This document shows, one piece after another, positions 16,915 to 25,826 of a stretch of DNA of 64,000 bases. Position numbers and translations under genes: made by a program. The first letter of the stretch is position 1, and each line of letters opens with the position of its first letter. The notes under the pieces are model-generated. The model had not been told where the DNA came from, did no database searches, and worked only from the letters and a program-made list of their open reading frames with translations. Location of the stretch: positions 558,001-622,000 of the forward strand of contig NZ_SAIY01000001.1 of assembly GCF_010560025.1 (NCBI RefSeq), given 5' to 3'. This stretch comes from Verrucosispora sioxanthis (GTDB taxonomy: Bacteria; Actinomycetota; Actinomycetes; Mycobacteriales; Micromonosporaceae).

Positions 16915-18714
16915 TCAGAACGTTCTGCTGTCGCCGATCACGTTGAAGCGGGAGTTGGGCAGGGTCGGTGCGTCGACCTGGTTCGGCCGCCGACTAGCCG
17001 GAAGACTCTGCCGGGAACGGCGCCACAGGGTGCTCGCCCCCTGCCCGCGGCGCTCGGCCACCGTTTCCTCGGGCAGTTCGAACGGTGCCGGGAAGGGCAG
17101 ATAGCGGGGCAGGAAGTCGGCGAGCATCCGCTCCTGTTCCGGCAGTGCGCGAGGATCCGAGTCGGTGTCGTTGAGGCAGAACACGTCGCGGTGACGACGC
17201 GCGAGCAGTTCGGCGAGGCGGGCCGGGGTCGAGGGGTGACCGAGGTCCGCGTACTCGTACTCGATGTCGGCCGGGACCGCCTGCGCGGTCAGGTACGCCC
17301 AGTACTGGTGCAACGACGACGGGATCGAGAGGTCCTCGTGGTGGCGGAACCGGTGCTGCGCGGTGGCTGTCACGTCGGCCTGCAACACCGCCTCGATCTG
17401 GTGCATGATGCTGCGACGCAGGGCGAACGGCGTGTGCTTCATCTTCTGCGTGATGGTCACGCCGAACTGCCGTTGGATGTGCCGGCGGTTGTTCTTTCCG
17501 GCGGCGTTCACCGGCGGATCGGTGGGCTTGGCCTCGCCGAGCCCGAACTGGGCGGGCGAGAGGAAGAACTTCGCGATCCCGTTGGCGTGGAAGAAGTGGG
17601 TCGGCAGCAACGGCCGGCCCAGGAAGACGTCGTCGTTGAGGTAGAGGAAGTGCTCCGCCAGCCCCTCGATGCGGTGCAGCCGGGCCTCGATGGCGTGCGA
17701 GTTGAACGACGACAGCCCACCGAGGTCGGCGAAGAGTTCAGCGTGCGACACGACGGTGATCATCGGGTGGCTCGGGTCGAGCCAGCTGGGCAGCTGGCCG
17801 TCGGTCACCAGGAAGATCTTCCGCAGCCAGGGGGCGAAGCTGTGCAGCGAGCGCATCGAGTACCGCAACTCGTCCCGGTTCTGGTAGCGCGACGAGTTGG
17901 CCGCGATCGCGTGCAGCTCACCGTCGGGGCCGCCCAATGCGGCCCGCTTGCGCTCCAACCACTCCGGATCCGAACCGTCCACCCAGGTGTAGACCGCGTC
18001 GATCGGGAACCCCACCCGATCCGGGGCGCGGACCGTGAGGTCCCGTCGGGTGCCGTAGGTGTGGTCGTCCGCCTCCGGCACGAAGTGGCTGAGCAGCGCC
18101 GCGGCGACCCGGACCGGCTCGGCCCGGGCCGGCGCCTCGTCGATCACCGCGTTGTGCCGGGGGGCGCGGACGACGTCGCCCGCCCGGCTCCAGAACTCGA
18201 TCTCGCAGGCGAACTGGGCACCGAGCACCACCCCGGCCCGGACGTCGGTCACCGGGAACCACACCTGAATGACCTCGGTCGGTGCCAGGTCGGGCTGGTT
18301 ACGTCCGGGGCGTACCTCGACGGTGCGTACGTGGGCACCCGACAGCGCCGGCGCCGAACGCACCAGCCGGCGCACGGCGTCCCGCTGATCCACCAGAATC
18401 GCCACCGAACTGCGCAGGTAGTCGTCGTTGCGCAGACAGTGGTACTCGATGCCGGCGTCCTCCAAAGCCGTGGTGACGGCGGTCAGGTTGCGGTGCCACA
18501 TCTCCAGCGGTGTCGCCGCAGCCACCACCTCGGCCTCGGTACGGGAACCGTCGTCGGTCACCGTCACCCGCGCGCCGACCGGGTGCAGGTCGTCACCGCC
18601 GCGCGGCCGGGTGAAGGTACGCACCAGGCCGAGCCGCCGATGCGCGGGAAGCAGGTGGAGCAGCCGCTGCCGGAGAGCGGGCGGCAGGAGACGGTAGACG
18701 CGCAGCGCTATCAT
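16915..18714 (-). CDS. Stealth-family sugar-phosphate transferase (third copy)
   Basis: The 599 aa product is a full-length paralog of the protein at 11163-12977. It shares the N-terminal MIALRVYRLLP and the roughly 230-residue N-terminal domain. It has CR1 (IDAVYTWVDGSDPEW near 245), CR2 (RDELRYSMRSLHSF), CR3 (NSHAIEARLHRIEGLAEHFL, YLNDDVFLGRPLLP) and CR4 (DVFCLNDTDSD). ATG 18714 is the natural start because the paralog begins the same way. It is convergent with the other two Stealth genes and has the higher GC third positions typical of the chromosome. It may therefore be the resident copy beside an acquired operon. Confidence 0.92.
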   Translation of the reverse strand: MIALRVYRLLPPALRQRLLHLLPAHRRLGLVRTFTRPRGGDDLHPVGARVTVTDDGSRTEAEVVAAATPLEMWHRNLTAVTTALEDAGIEYHCLRNDDYLRSSVAILVDQRDAVRRLVRSAPALSGAHVRTVEVRPGRNQPDLAPTEVIQVWFPVTDVRAGVVLGAQFACEIEFWSRAGDVVRAPRHNAVIDEAPARAEPVRVAAALLSHFVPEADDHTYGTRRDLTVRAPDRVGFPIDAVYTWVDGSDPEWLERKRAALGGPDGELHAIAANSSRYQNRDELRYSMRSLHSFAPWLRKIFLVTDGQLPSWLDPSHPMITVVSHAELFADLGGLSSFNSHAIEARLHRIEGLAEHFLYLNDDVFLGRPLLPTHFFHANGIAKFFLSPAQFGLGEAKPTDPPVNAAGKNNRRHIQRQFGVTITQKMKHTPFALRRSIMHQIEAVLQADVTATAQHRFRHHEDLSIPSSLHQYWAYLTAQAVPADIEYEYADLGHPSTPARLAELLARRHRDVFCLNDTDSDPRALPEQERMLADFLPRYLPFPAPFELPEETVAERRGQGASTLWRRSRQSLPASRRPNQVDAPTLPNSRFNVIGDSRTF

Positions 18715-19167
18715 TCGGCGGGCCGTTCGATATGGACGGTCACGGCACGATCAGCGCTGACGGACGCCGGAGGGTGAACCGTGCGCCAAGCGCTCTGTAT
18801 GAACAACCGCTGCGGCCGTCATCCCCGTTACCCTCCTGCACAGCTCCCCGTGTCGCGCAAGGACGACCGGTCGATGGTTCCCCCGGTGCACCGTGCCGTT
18901 TGCCGGACGGATCTGACCCTGCGCAGGTCGGACCATAGCAGCGTGTTCACCAGTGGGACAGGTGCGCTACTCCTGTTGGTCACCGTGTCGACAAGCCAGC
19001 AAGCCGGATAGATCCGGTGGTGCGGATTTTGCCCAAATAATCCTGGCCGATCAGGTGGTCCGAAAACCGGACGGATGGCTGTCAAGAATTGGCTGGGTAA
19101 ATGGCTGCCCAGCATGCCGGGGTGGGTCGGCGGTGACCTGTCGCGAGCGGGGTGACACAGTGACCTG
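18715..19167. other. Intergenic region between divergent genes
   Basis: About 450 bp lie between the minus-strand Stealth gene and the plus-strand glycosylase. I see no convincing gene, RNA or strong repeat. Short open frames here lack ribosome sites and coding bias. It should hold both promoters. Confidence 0.5.
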
Positions 19168-20085
19168 GTGACCGGGACGGAACCGAACGCCCGCCGGGTG
19201 TCGCCAACCCCGCCCGGCTACCGCCTGGCCGCTTCGGTACGCCCGCTCACCTTCAGCCCGTACGACCCGTGTGCGCGCTTCGTCGCGGGCGCCTTCTGGT
19301 GGGCGGCGCGCACACCCGACGGACCGGCCACCCTGGCCCTGCGACACGAGGGCGGCGAGCTGGTCGCCGAGGGTCACGGCCCGGGTGCCGGCTGGATGGT
19401 CGAGCACGCCGACGCGGTGGCCGGGCTCCGCGACGACCTGACCGGGTTCGCGGAGCTGGCCGCGAGCCACCCCGTGGTGGCGCGGCTGGCCGCACAGCAG
19501 GCGGGGCTACGGATGCCAGCCAGCGGGTTGATCTTTCCCCGGGTGCTGCGGGCCGTGTTGGAGCAGAAGGTCACCGGCAAGGAGGCCTACCGGGGGTACG
19601 CGGCGACCGTACGCCACTTCGCCGAGCCGGCGCCCGGGCCGGTGCGGTTGCTGCTGCCACCCGATCCGGCGGTGATCGCCGCCGCCCCGTACTGGGTCTT
19701 CCATCCGTTCGGCGTGGAACAGCGCCGCGCCGAGACACTGATCCGGGCCGCGCGGATGGCCGACCGCCTGCAACGGTGCGCCGACTCGACCCAGGCCACC
19801 CGCCTGCTGCGGTCGATCCCGGGCGTCGGGCCGTGGACCGCCGCCGAGGTGGTCCGGGTCGCGTACGGCGACGCGGACGCGGTGAGCGTCGGCGACTACC
19901 ACGTACCCAACACGGTCGCCTGGGCCCTGGCCGGCGAGGCGCGCGGCGACGACGCCCGGATGCTGGAGCTGCTGGAGCCGTTCCGGGGTCACCGGGGCCG
20001 GGTCTGCTGGCTGCTGGAGACCGCCGCTGTGCAGGCGCCGAAGTTCGGCCCGCGCGCCCCGATCCGCTCCTTCGCCCACTACTGA
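19168..20085 (+). CDS. DNA-3-methyladenine glycosylase 2 family protein (AlkA-like)
   Basis: This 305 aa protein is a helix-hairpin-helix DNA glycosylase of the AlkA/HhH-GPD type, which removes alkylated bases. The HhH-GPD motif is clear: LRSIPGVGPWTAAEVVRVAYGD near residues 214-235, with the catalytic Asp in VSVGDYHVPN near 246. LEQKVTGKEAYRGY near 130 matches the conserved first HhH helices. The N-terminal AlkA-like beta domain is present (SVRPLTFSPYDP). GTG 19168 is the start given. It converges with a small gene at 20095. Confidence 0.88.
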   Translation: MTGTEPNARRVSPTPPGYRLAASVRPLTFSPYDPCARFVAGAFWWAARTPDGPATLALRHEGGELVAEGHGPGAGWMVEHADAVAGLRDDLTGFAELAASHPVVARLAAQQAGLRMPASGLIFPRVLRAVLEQKVTGKEAYRGYAATVRHFAEPAPGPVRLLLPPDPAVIAAAPYWVFHPFGVEQRRAETLIRAARMADRLQRCADSTQATRLLRSIPGVGPWTAAEVVRVAYGDADAVSVGDYHVPNTVAWALAGEARGDDARMLELLEPFRGHRGRVCWLLETAAVQAPKFGPRAPIRSFAHY

Positions 20086-20094
20086 GCGCCGGTA

Positions 20095-20388
20095 TCAGGC
20101 GGCCTCGCGCAGGTCGGCCAGGTCGACCGGGGTACGCCGACGCAGCAGCTCCGCCAGTTCGTCCACCGAACCCACCTCGCCGAGCACATTCCTGCCGCCG
20201 CCGAAGCGCCGGGGATAGGTGTGCGCCAACCGGTACACGTACCGGCCGTGAATCAGCTCGACGCTGATCCGCCACCGTCCGCAGCACCCGCACACCCACT
20301 CCGCCACCTCGCGAAAGTAGCTCTGACCTGCGGTTTCTCGATCCGCCCGAGTGGGACGTGACGGGCCGGAGGAGGACACGCCGCCCAC
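20095..20388 (-). CDS. Small conserved-looking hypothetical protein
   Basis: I recognise no named family. The C-terminal 75 residues look coding: SYFREVAEWVCGCCGRWRIS with a CxCC cluster, YVYRLAHTYPRRFGGGR, then an acidic helix VDELAELLRRRTPVDLADL. The start is uncertain. GTG at 20388 or 20379 would avoid overlapping the ligase, while the open frame itself reaches 20508. It ends 10 bp from the glycosylase stop on the opposite strand. Confidence 0.5.
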   Translation of the reverse strand: MGGVSSSGPSRPTRADRETAGQSYFREVAEWVCGCCGRWRISVELIHGRYVYRLAHTYPRRFGGGRNVLGEVGSVDELAELLRRRTPVDLADLREAA

Positions 20389-20443
20389 CGGGCGGCCGTG
20401 ATCCGGGTCACCGCTGTCGGTGCCGTCTGGTTGACTGATCGCC

Positions 20444-21544
20444 GTGGACCTGCCGATCAACCCGCCGGTGGAGCCGATGCTCGCCCGCAGCGTCAACTCG
20501 ATCCCCACCGGCCCGGGGATGACCTACGAACCCAAGTGGGACGGCTTCCGCTGCATCGTCTTCCGCGACGGCGACGAGGTGGAGCTGGCCAGCCGGGGCG
20601 GCAAGATGATGACCCGCTACTTCCCCGAGGTGGTGGAGCAGGCCCGCCGGCAGTTGCCGCCGCGCTGCGCGGTCGACGGCGAGCTGATCGTGATCCGCCG
20701 CGACGGCCCGGACGGGCAGCCCCGGCTCGACTTCGAGCTGCTGGCCCAGCGCATCCACCCGGCGGCCTCCCGGGTGAAGCTGCTCGCCGAGACGACGCCG
20801 GCCGACTTCGTCGCCTTCGACCTGCTCGCGCTCGATGACGAGAGCCTGCTCGACGCGCCCTACCCGACCCGCCGGGCCCGGCTGGAGCAGGCGTTGTCCG
20901 GGGTGCAGCCGCCGGTGCACGTCACCCAGATCACCACCGACGCCGAGGTGGCGCGCCGCTGGTTCGACGTCTTCGAGGGCGCCGGCCTGGACGGGTTGAT
21001 CGCCAAGCCGGCCGACCTGCCGTACGAGCCGGGCAAGCGACTCATGTCCAAGGTCAAGCACGCCCGCACCGCCGACGCGGTGGTGGCTGGCTTCCGCTGG
21101 CACAAGTCCGGTCCGGTGGTCGGGTCGCTGCTGCTCGGCCTCTACGACGACGCCGGGGTGCTGCACCACGTCGGGGTGAGCGCCTCGTTCACCATGGCCC
21201 GCCGAGCCGAGCTGCTGGAGGAGCTGGCCCCCTACCGCGACGTCGGGCCCGAGCACCCGTGGGTGCACGGCGACCACGAACGCGGGCAACGCATCCCCGG
21301 CGGGGTCAGCCGGTGGACCGGCACCAAGAACCTGGAATGGGAGCCGCTGCGCCCGCAACTCGTGGTCGAGGTGGCGTACGACGCGATGGAGGGTGACCGG
21401 TTCCGGCACACCGCGCGCTTCGTTCGCTGGCGACCCGACCGTGACCCGCTCTCCTGCCGATACGATCAACTTGACCGGCCGGTCCGGTTCGACGTGGACC
21501 AGGTGCTGCGGGGTGACCCGGCGGTGCCGGCCGGGCCCGCGTAG
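20444..21544 (+). CDS. ATP-dependent DNA ligase (LigC-type)
   Basis: The 366 aa protein is a minimal ATP-dependent ligase with a nucleotidyltransferase domain and a C-terminal OB fold. The catalytic lysine motif I is EPKWDGFR near residue 30, motif III is VDGELIV near 80, motif IV is DGLIAKP near 186 and motif V is LMSKVKHAR near 202. No polymerase or nuclease domain is fused, so this is the LigC type, which acts in excision repair or a back-up end-joining route. GTG 20444 precedes MDLPINPPVEPML, the usual family start. A LigD-type polymerase lies 8 kb away at 29191-30216; no Ku gene is in the window. Confidence 0.92.
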   Translation: MDLPINPPVEPMLARSVNSIPTGPGMTYEPKWDGFRCIVFRDGDEVELASRGGKMMTRYFPEVVEQARRQLPPRCAVDGELIVIRRDGPDGQPRLDFELLAQRIHPAASRVKLLAETTPADFVAFDLLALDDESLLDAPYPTRRARLEQALSGVQPPVHVTQITTDAEVARRWFDVFEGAGLDGLIAKPADLPYEPGKRLMSKVKHARTADAVVAGFRWHKSGPVVGSLLLGLYDDAGVLHHVGVSASFTMARRAELLEELAPYRDVGPEHPWVHGDHERGQRIPGGVSRWTGTKNLEWEPLRPQLVVEVAYDAMEGDRFRHTARFVRWRPDRDPLSCRYDQLDRPVRFDVDQVLRGDPAVPAGPA

Positions 21545-21577
21545 CTTGGCCGTCGACCCGATCACGGAGGTTCGTTC

Positions 21578-23161
21578 GTGACCCGCACGCCCGACCGGAC
21601 CCGCCGTTTCCGGCTCACCGTGGCCGGCCTCACCGCCGCCGTGGTGGTCACCGCCGGCTGCACGCTGCCGGCGTTCGCGCCGCGCACCGACGTCGACGGC
21701 GAGGCCGCGGCACCGGGGACCGCGCCGACCTGGCGGTCCTGCCCGGAGGTGGCCGACGAGGTGGTCGGGCGGCGCGCTCCGGACATCCGGTACGAGTGCA
21801 CCCGCATCCAGGTGCCGCAGGACTGGGCGGGCGGCAGCGCCGCCACAACCGGCCCGGGCGCCGGTGAGACCTTCGAGATCGCGCTGCTGCGGGCCCGCTC
21901 CACCAACCAACGCGACCGGATCGGCTCGCTGCTGGTCAACCCGGGCGGCCCCGGCGGCTCGGGCGTCGACACCGCCGTCTACCTCACCTTCGGCGAACAG
22001 TACGGCGGCCTGCCCGACGCCATCCTCGAACGCTTCGACATCGTCGGCTTCGACCCGCGCGGGGTGTCCCGGTCCAGCCCGGTCGAGTGCATCTCCGACG
22101 CCGACCTCGACGCCGTCTTCGGTTACAACCCCGACCCGGAGAGCCAGGCGTCGTTCGACGACTTCGTCGCGCTCAACGAGCGCATCGGCCAGGGCTGCGG
22201 CGCCAAGTACGGCGACCAACTACCGCTGTACGGCACCGAGCAGGCGGCCCGCGACATGGACGCGATCCGGGCCGCCGTCGGCGACGACAAGTTGACCTAC
22301 CTCGGCTACTCCTACGGCACCCTGCTGGGGGCCACGTACGCCCAGTTGTTCCCGCAGCGGGTGCGGGCGCTGGTGCTCGACGGCGCGGTCGACCCCCGGC
22401 AAGACCTGATCGAGGGTTCGGAGAGCCAGGCGAGAGGCTTCGAACGCGCCTTCGACAACTTCACCAGGTGGTGCGCGGCGAACGCGGCCCGCTGCCCCAT
22501 CGCCCCCGACGCCCGGGCGGCGGTCACCTCGGCGATCGACAAGGCCGAAGTCTCCCCCGTCCGTTCCGCCGACGGGCGGGAGGCCACCGCCGGCTGGATC
22601 TTCTACGCGATCGTCTCGTCGCTGTACTCCGAGCCCGGCTGGGAGCAACTGGCCCGGGCCATCGACCGGCTCAACGAGGGCAACCCGAGCGACGTGTTCC
22701 GGCTAGCCGACAACTACACCGACCGCGACTCCGACGGCGACTACAGCAACCTCTTCGACGCCAACCTGGCCATCAACTGCGCCGACGAGGAGCAACGCCC
22801 CAACCTGGAGCGGATCCGCCAACTCCAGTCCGAGTGGCGCAGCCGGTATCCACTGTTCGGCGCGCCACTGGCCGCCGGCCTGGTCTCCTGCACCGAGTGG
22901 CCCGGCGGCAGCGACCCCTACCCGACCGGCCGCGCCGAGGGCGCCCCGCCGATCCTTGTCGTCGGCACCACAGGCGACCCCGCCACGCCGTACGAGCAGA
23001 CCCCGGCGCTGGCCGAGATGCTGGGCGTGGGGCGGGTGCTCACCTGGGAAGGTGAGGGGCATACCGCCTACCCGCAGACGGCCTGCATCACCCAGGCCGT
23101 CAATGCGTACCTCATCGACCTGACCGTCCCGCCCGAGGGCAAGCGCTGCCCGGCGCGCTAA
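21578..23161 (+). CDS. Secreted alpha/beta-hydrolase lipoprotein (tripeptidyl aminopeptidase-like)
   Basis: This 527 aa enzyme belongs to the Streptomyces SlpD/SlpE/tripeptidyl-aminopeptidase group. It has a lipoprotein signal with lipobox VTAGC (Cys near residue 28). The oxyanion loop is NPGGPGGSG near 127, the serine nucleophile is in GYSYGTLLG near 247, the acid is in GTTGDPATPYEQ near 468 and the histidine is in GEGHTAY near 495. Likely substrates are N-terminal tripeptides of secreted proteins, by family analogy. GTG 21578 has ggagg 8 bp upstream. It follows the ligase by 33 bp without functional connection. Confidence 0.9.
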   Translation: MTRTPDRTRRFRLTVAGLTAAVVVTAGCTLPAFAPRTDVDGEAAAPGTAPTWRSCPEVADEVVGRRAPDIRYECTRIQVPQDWAGGSAATTGPGAGETFEIALLRARSTNQRDRIGSLLVNPGGPGGSGVDTAVYLTFGEQYGGLPDAILERFDIVGFDPRGVSRSSPVECISDADLDAVFGYNPDPESQASFDDFVALNERIGQGCGAKYGDQLPLYGTEQAARDMDAIRAAVGDDKLTYLGYSYGTLLGATYAQLFPQRVRALVLDGAVDPRQDLIEGSESQARGFERAFDNFTRWCAANAARCPIAPDARAAVTSAIDKAEVSPVRSADGREATAGWIFYAIVSSLYSEPGWEQLARAIDRLNEGNPSDVFRLADNYTDRDSDGDYSNLFDANLAINCADEEQRPNLERIRQLQSEWRSRYPLFGAPLAAGLVSCTEWPGGSDPYPTGRAEGAPPILVVGTTGDPATPYEQTPALAEMLGVGRVLTWEGEGHTAYPQTACITQAVNAYLIDLTVPPEGKRCPAR

Positions 23162-23179
23162 GGCGCTCGGACATCCGCG

Positions 23180-24265
23180 TTAATCGGCAGTGAGCGCAGA
23201 GATCGCGGACCTCGCCTGCGGCATTGCGAACAGTTGCTCCAGGACCTCGGGATAACTGGCACCCTGCGCGACCCGGCCACGCGATTGTTCAAAGGCCATC
23301 TCAACCTCTGGTGAGGCGACCGGTGGGCGGGCCCGGATGGTGAGCGATTCCCCAGCGGACGCAGACAGCGCAGAGCCGGCACGAGCGACGAGTCGGCGTA
23401 TCAGGTCCGCGTAGGAGAGGCCGCACCCGTCAAGTATGGGCTGCGAATTGCGCAACTCCTCCGGCTCAGGAATCTCACTCAGCGCCAACTGATGGGTGAT
23501 CGAAGCAGCAGCGAGCACGACGTGCTCAAACTGAACCTCGGTAGCCCCCTCGCGGACCGCCTGGCGGCCAGCCTCTTCCTCAAGTGTCGTCAGCAGGCCC
23601 GAACTCGGCCCGTCGATCTTCCTCGAAATCGCGTTGATGGGCCACACCAAGATGCGGCTCACCACGTTCACCCGCAGGAGTCCCACCCTCTCCAGCGAAT
23701 CGACAGCAGGTGCCCACGGGTGCTTACCCTGGAACGACTTCAGCAGGCCGACCTCCGACAACACCTCACCCCGATCGACGCCGCTACGCGTCACGAGGGC
23801 ACTCGCCGTCGTCCCCTCGCTCGCGAGAAGCGCGAGCAACACTTCGCGGTCACCGACCCAGGGAAGGTGCCGTTCCGCAGAGATTGCTCGCGCCTCGGCC
23901 AGGACGTGCACGGCCCCTGCCGTCCACGCCGGTGACATCGAGGGCTGCTCACCAATAAGGAAGTCCGATCCCGCGCGCACCGCCTCACGCAGGACGGCAC
24001 GTGCCCCGTACAACGAGAGCGGGTCTACGCTCCCAGCCCTTCCCTGGATGTCAGACCTCGGGCCGTCCGGCGCCGGATAGTTCGACTTCAGGATGGACCT
24101 CAGGAGGGGTGCCTTGGCGCCCATCCGCCGACAGAATTCGAGCAGCAGGTCACCCGATCCGACGGTTGCTCGGCCGCCACGTGAGGCCCTCTTGAATGCT
24201 GGCACGAGGATCGCCAGAACCGTCCAGCTCGAATAGTCACCAGCGTTCACCTGCATGAAGGCCAT
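23180..24265 (-). CDS. Hypothetical protein with Clp-N-like helical repeats
   Basis: I do not recognise a named family. The product (361 aa from ATG 24265) has two segments resembling Clp N-terminal repeats: LPWVGDREVLLALLASEGTT with SALVTRSGVDRGEVLSEV, and VQFEHVVLAAASITHQLALSEI. It lacks AAA+ motifs, signal peptide and membrane segments, so it could be a substrate-binding or scaffold protein. ATG 24265 starts 4 bp after the HxlR stop, which suggests co-transcription. An open frame reaches 24379 but would overlap that gene. ATG 24256 is an alternative. Base composition is less GC-rich than the flanks. Confidence 0.65.
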   Translation of the reverse strand: MAFMQVNAGDYSSWTVLAILVPAFKRASRGGRATVGSGDLLLEFCRRMGAKAPLLRSILKSNYPAPDGPRSDIQGRAGSVDPLSLYGARAVLREAVRAGSDFLIGEQPSMSPAWTAGAVHVLAEARAISAERHLPWVGDREVLLALLASEGTTASALVTRSGVDRGEVLSEVGLLKSFQGKHPWAPAVDSLERVGLLRVNVVSRILVWPINAISRKIDGPSSGLLTTLEEEAGRQAVREGATEVQFEHVVLAAASITHQLALSEIPEPEELRNSQPILDGCGLSYADLIRRLVARAGSALSASAGESLTIRARPPVASPEVEMAFEQSRGRVAQGASYPEVLEQLFAMPQARSAISALTAD

Positions 24266-24269
24266 CCCG

Positions 24270-24953
24270 TCAAGCTTGAGATTCCGCGACGTAGTGTCGT
24301 ACGACGCGGGTGACGGTGTCGCGGTCGCCATCGACGCGTACGGTGCCGGCGCGTTCGGCGTCGGTGAGCGGCAGGCCACCGAAGAGCACCTCGCTCCAGG
24401 CCGTCGAGTCGGTGGTCACGGTCGCCACCGGGTCGACGGCGGCACCGGGCCGGACGTCCAGCATCCCGTTGACGGTGGTCAGCCGGTACTCGCGTACTGG
24501 AGGGTCGGGCTGGCGGATGTCGTAGAGGCGCAGGGCGGTCAGTGGCAGGCCCTCGGGGACGGGGGGCGCCATGGTGCGCATGGCGAGGACCATGGCGTCC
24601 GGGGTCATGCCACCGCTGGTGCGCGGGTCCGGCCCAGAGGAGTACCAGCGGCCCAGGGACGCGAGGACCGACTCCAGGCCACGGCCCCACTCGGTGACGG
24701 CGTACGCGCGGGTGCGCGCCAGGTCGGTAAGCGTCACTTGGTCGACGATGCCGGCCTGACGCAGGGATCTGAGCCGCTCACTGAGGACGGCCGGCGTGAT
24801 GCCCCGGACGGACTCCTGAAGATCGGCGAAACGCTTGGGACCGAGGAGCAGTTCGCGGACGACGATCAACGTCCACCGGTCACCCACCAGGTCGAGAGCG
24901 TTGGCAGCCCGGCAGGCGTCGCCGTGGTGCGCATAGGTCAACTTGACAGGCAA
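24270..24953 (-). CDS. HxlR-family transcriptional regulator with C-terminal SCP2-like domain
   Basis: This 227 aa protein has an HxlR winged helix at the N-terminus: DLVGDRWTLIVVRELLLGPKR, FADLQESVRGITPAVLSERL, and LVEWING-type strands after RQAGIVDQVTL. Residues about 130-227 form an extra domain (NGMLDVRPGAAVDPVATVTT), resembling the sterol-carrier-like extension in some HxlR proteins. The start is TTG at 24951-24953, preceded by gatcggga; no ATG or GTG fits better. It is divergent from the DUF899 gene by 51 bp, so it probably controls that gene. Confidence 0.85.
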   Translation of the reverse strand: MPVKLTYAHHGDACRAANALDLVGDRWTLIVVRELLLGPKRFADLQESVRGITPAVLSERLRSLRQAGIVDQVTLTDLARTRAYAVTEWGRGLESVLASLGRWYSSGPDPRTSGGMTPDAMVLAMRTMAPPVPEGLPLTALRLYDIRQPDPPVREYRLTTVNGMLDVRPGAAVDPVATVTTDSTAWSEVLFGGLPLTDAERAGTVRVDGDRDTVTRVVRHYVAESQA

Positions 24954-24967
24954 TCCCGATCAACTTC

Positions 24968-24997
24968 TTTCACACGAGTGGACGCTATGTTTATAGT
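24968..24997 (+). promoter_or_regulatory. Candidate promoter for a leaderless DUF899 transcript
   Basis: TTTCAC at 24968-24973 and TATAGT at 24992-24997 are 18 bp apart. Transcription from this -10 would start at or next to ATG 25005, and no ribosome site precedes that ATG. It lies between the divergent HxlR and DUF899 genes, so HxlR probably binds here. Confidence 0.45.
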
Positions 24998-25004
24998 AGC
25001 GGGT

Positions 25005-25730
25005 ATGCCGAGTATGGATAGACAACCAGCGCCGCCGGTGGTCGACCGCGACACCTGGCTTCGGGAACGGAACGCACTGCTCGTACGGGAGAAGGAGCAC
25101 ACCCGGGCCGGTGATGCCATCGCGGCCGCCCGCCGTCGCCTCCCGATGACCGAGGTCAACCCGGTCAAACTGGTCGGCGAGCAGGGCCCGGTCTCGTTGC
25201 TCGACATCTTTGACGGGCGAAATCAACTCGTGGTCTACAAGCACATGTGGCACCTCGGCAAGCCGTTCGAGGAGCAGTGCGAAGGCTGCACCATCAGCAT
25301 CTGGAACTTTCACGAGGCTAGCTACCTGGCGGCACGGGGCATCAGGTTCGCGGTCTTCGCCGAGGGACCGTACGAGGAGATCGCGCCGTTCCGCGAGTTC
25401 ATGGGCTACCTCCACCCGTGGTACTCGAACTACGGCATCGACGAGCCCGCCGTCGCCGGCGGCGGCAACATCGCCTGCTACCTGCGCCAAGGCGAGCGGG
25501 TGTTCCTCACCTACGAGACGACCGGCCGCGGCGTCGAGGCGATCATGGGCTCACTCAAACTGCTCGACATGACCGCCTACGGACGACAGGAAGCCTGGGA
25601 GGACTCTCCCGACGGCTGGCCGCAGGCCGACCCGACGTACAGCTGGTGGCGCAAGGACGGCCGCCCGGTAGCCCAGTGGACTCGCCCCGGCGTCACGCCC
25701 GTTCAGTCGGACCAGCACCACTGCCACTGA
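25005..25730 (+). CDS. DUF899 thioredoxin-like family protein
   Basis: The 241 aa product is a DUF899 protein, a thioredoxin-fold relative with no confirmed activity. Typical segments are WLRERNALLVREKEHTRAGD near 15, VYKHMWHLGKPFEEQCEGCT near 78 with the CEGC redox-like motif, the YYDLY-like EFMGYLHPWYSNYG region, and a C-terminal block DMTAYGRQEAWEDSP. ATG 25005 starts 8 bp after a TATAGT box; ATG 24987 and 25014 are alternatives. It is divergent from an HxlR regulator. Confidence 0.88.
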   Translation: MPSMDRQPAPPVVDRDTWLRERNALLVREKEHTRAGDAIAAARRRLPMTEVNPVKLVGEQGPVSLLDIFDGRNQLVVYKHMWHLGKPFEEQCEGCTISIWNFHEASYLAARGIRFAVFAEGPYEEIAPFREFMGYLHPWYSNYGIDEPAVAGGGNIACYLRQGERVFLTYETTGRGVEAIMGSLKLLDMTAYGRQEAWEDSPDGWPQADPTYSWWRKDGRPVAQWTRPGVTPVQSDQHHCH

Positions 25731-25780
25731 GCACCTCAGGCGCTGGCTGCCATCTACTTCGGATCAACCGCGGCTTGCAC

Positions 25781-25818
25781 GAAATCCCTGGGCGCGCCGT
25801 AGGCGGCCCAGGGATTTC
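25781..25818. terminator. Bidirectional terminator between DUF899 and LamG genes
   Basis: A perfect 13 bp stem (gaaatccctgggc at 25781-25793, complement at 25806-25818) with a 12 nt loop sits between two convergent genes. Confidence 0.85.
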
Positions 25819-25826
25819 GCTGGTCC

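Noticed and set aside
17191..18777. Plus-strand open frame of 528 codons
   Set aside because: It is antisense to the third Stealth gene, whose CR1-CR4 are unambiguous.
20408..22219. Minus-strand open frame of 603 codons
   Set aside because: It is opposite the LigC ligase and the peptidase; no motif and no ribosome site.
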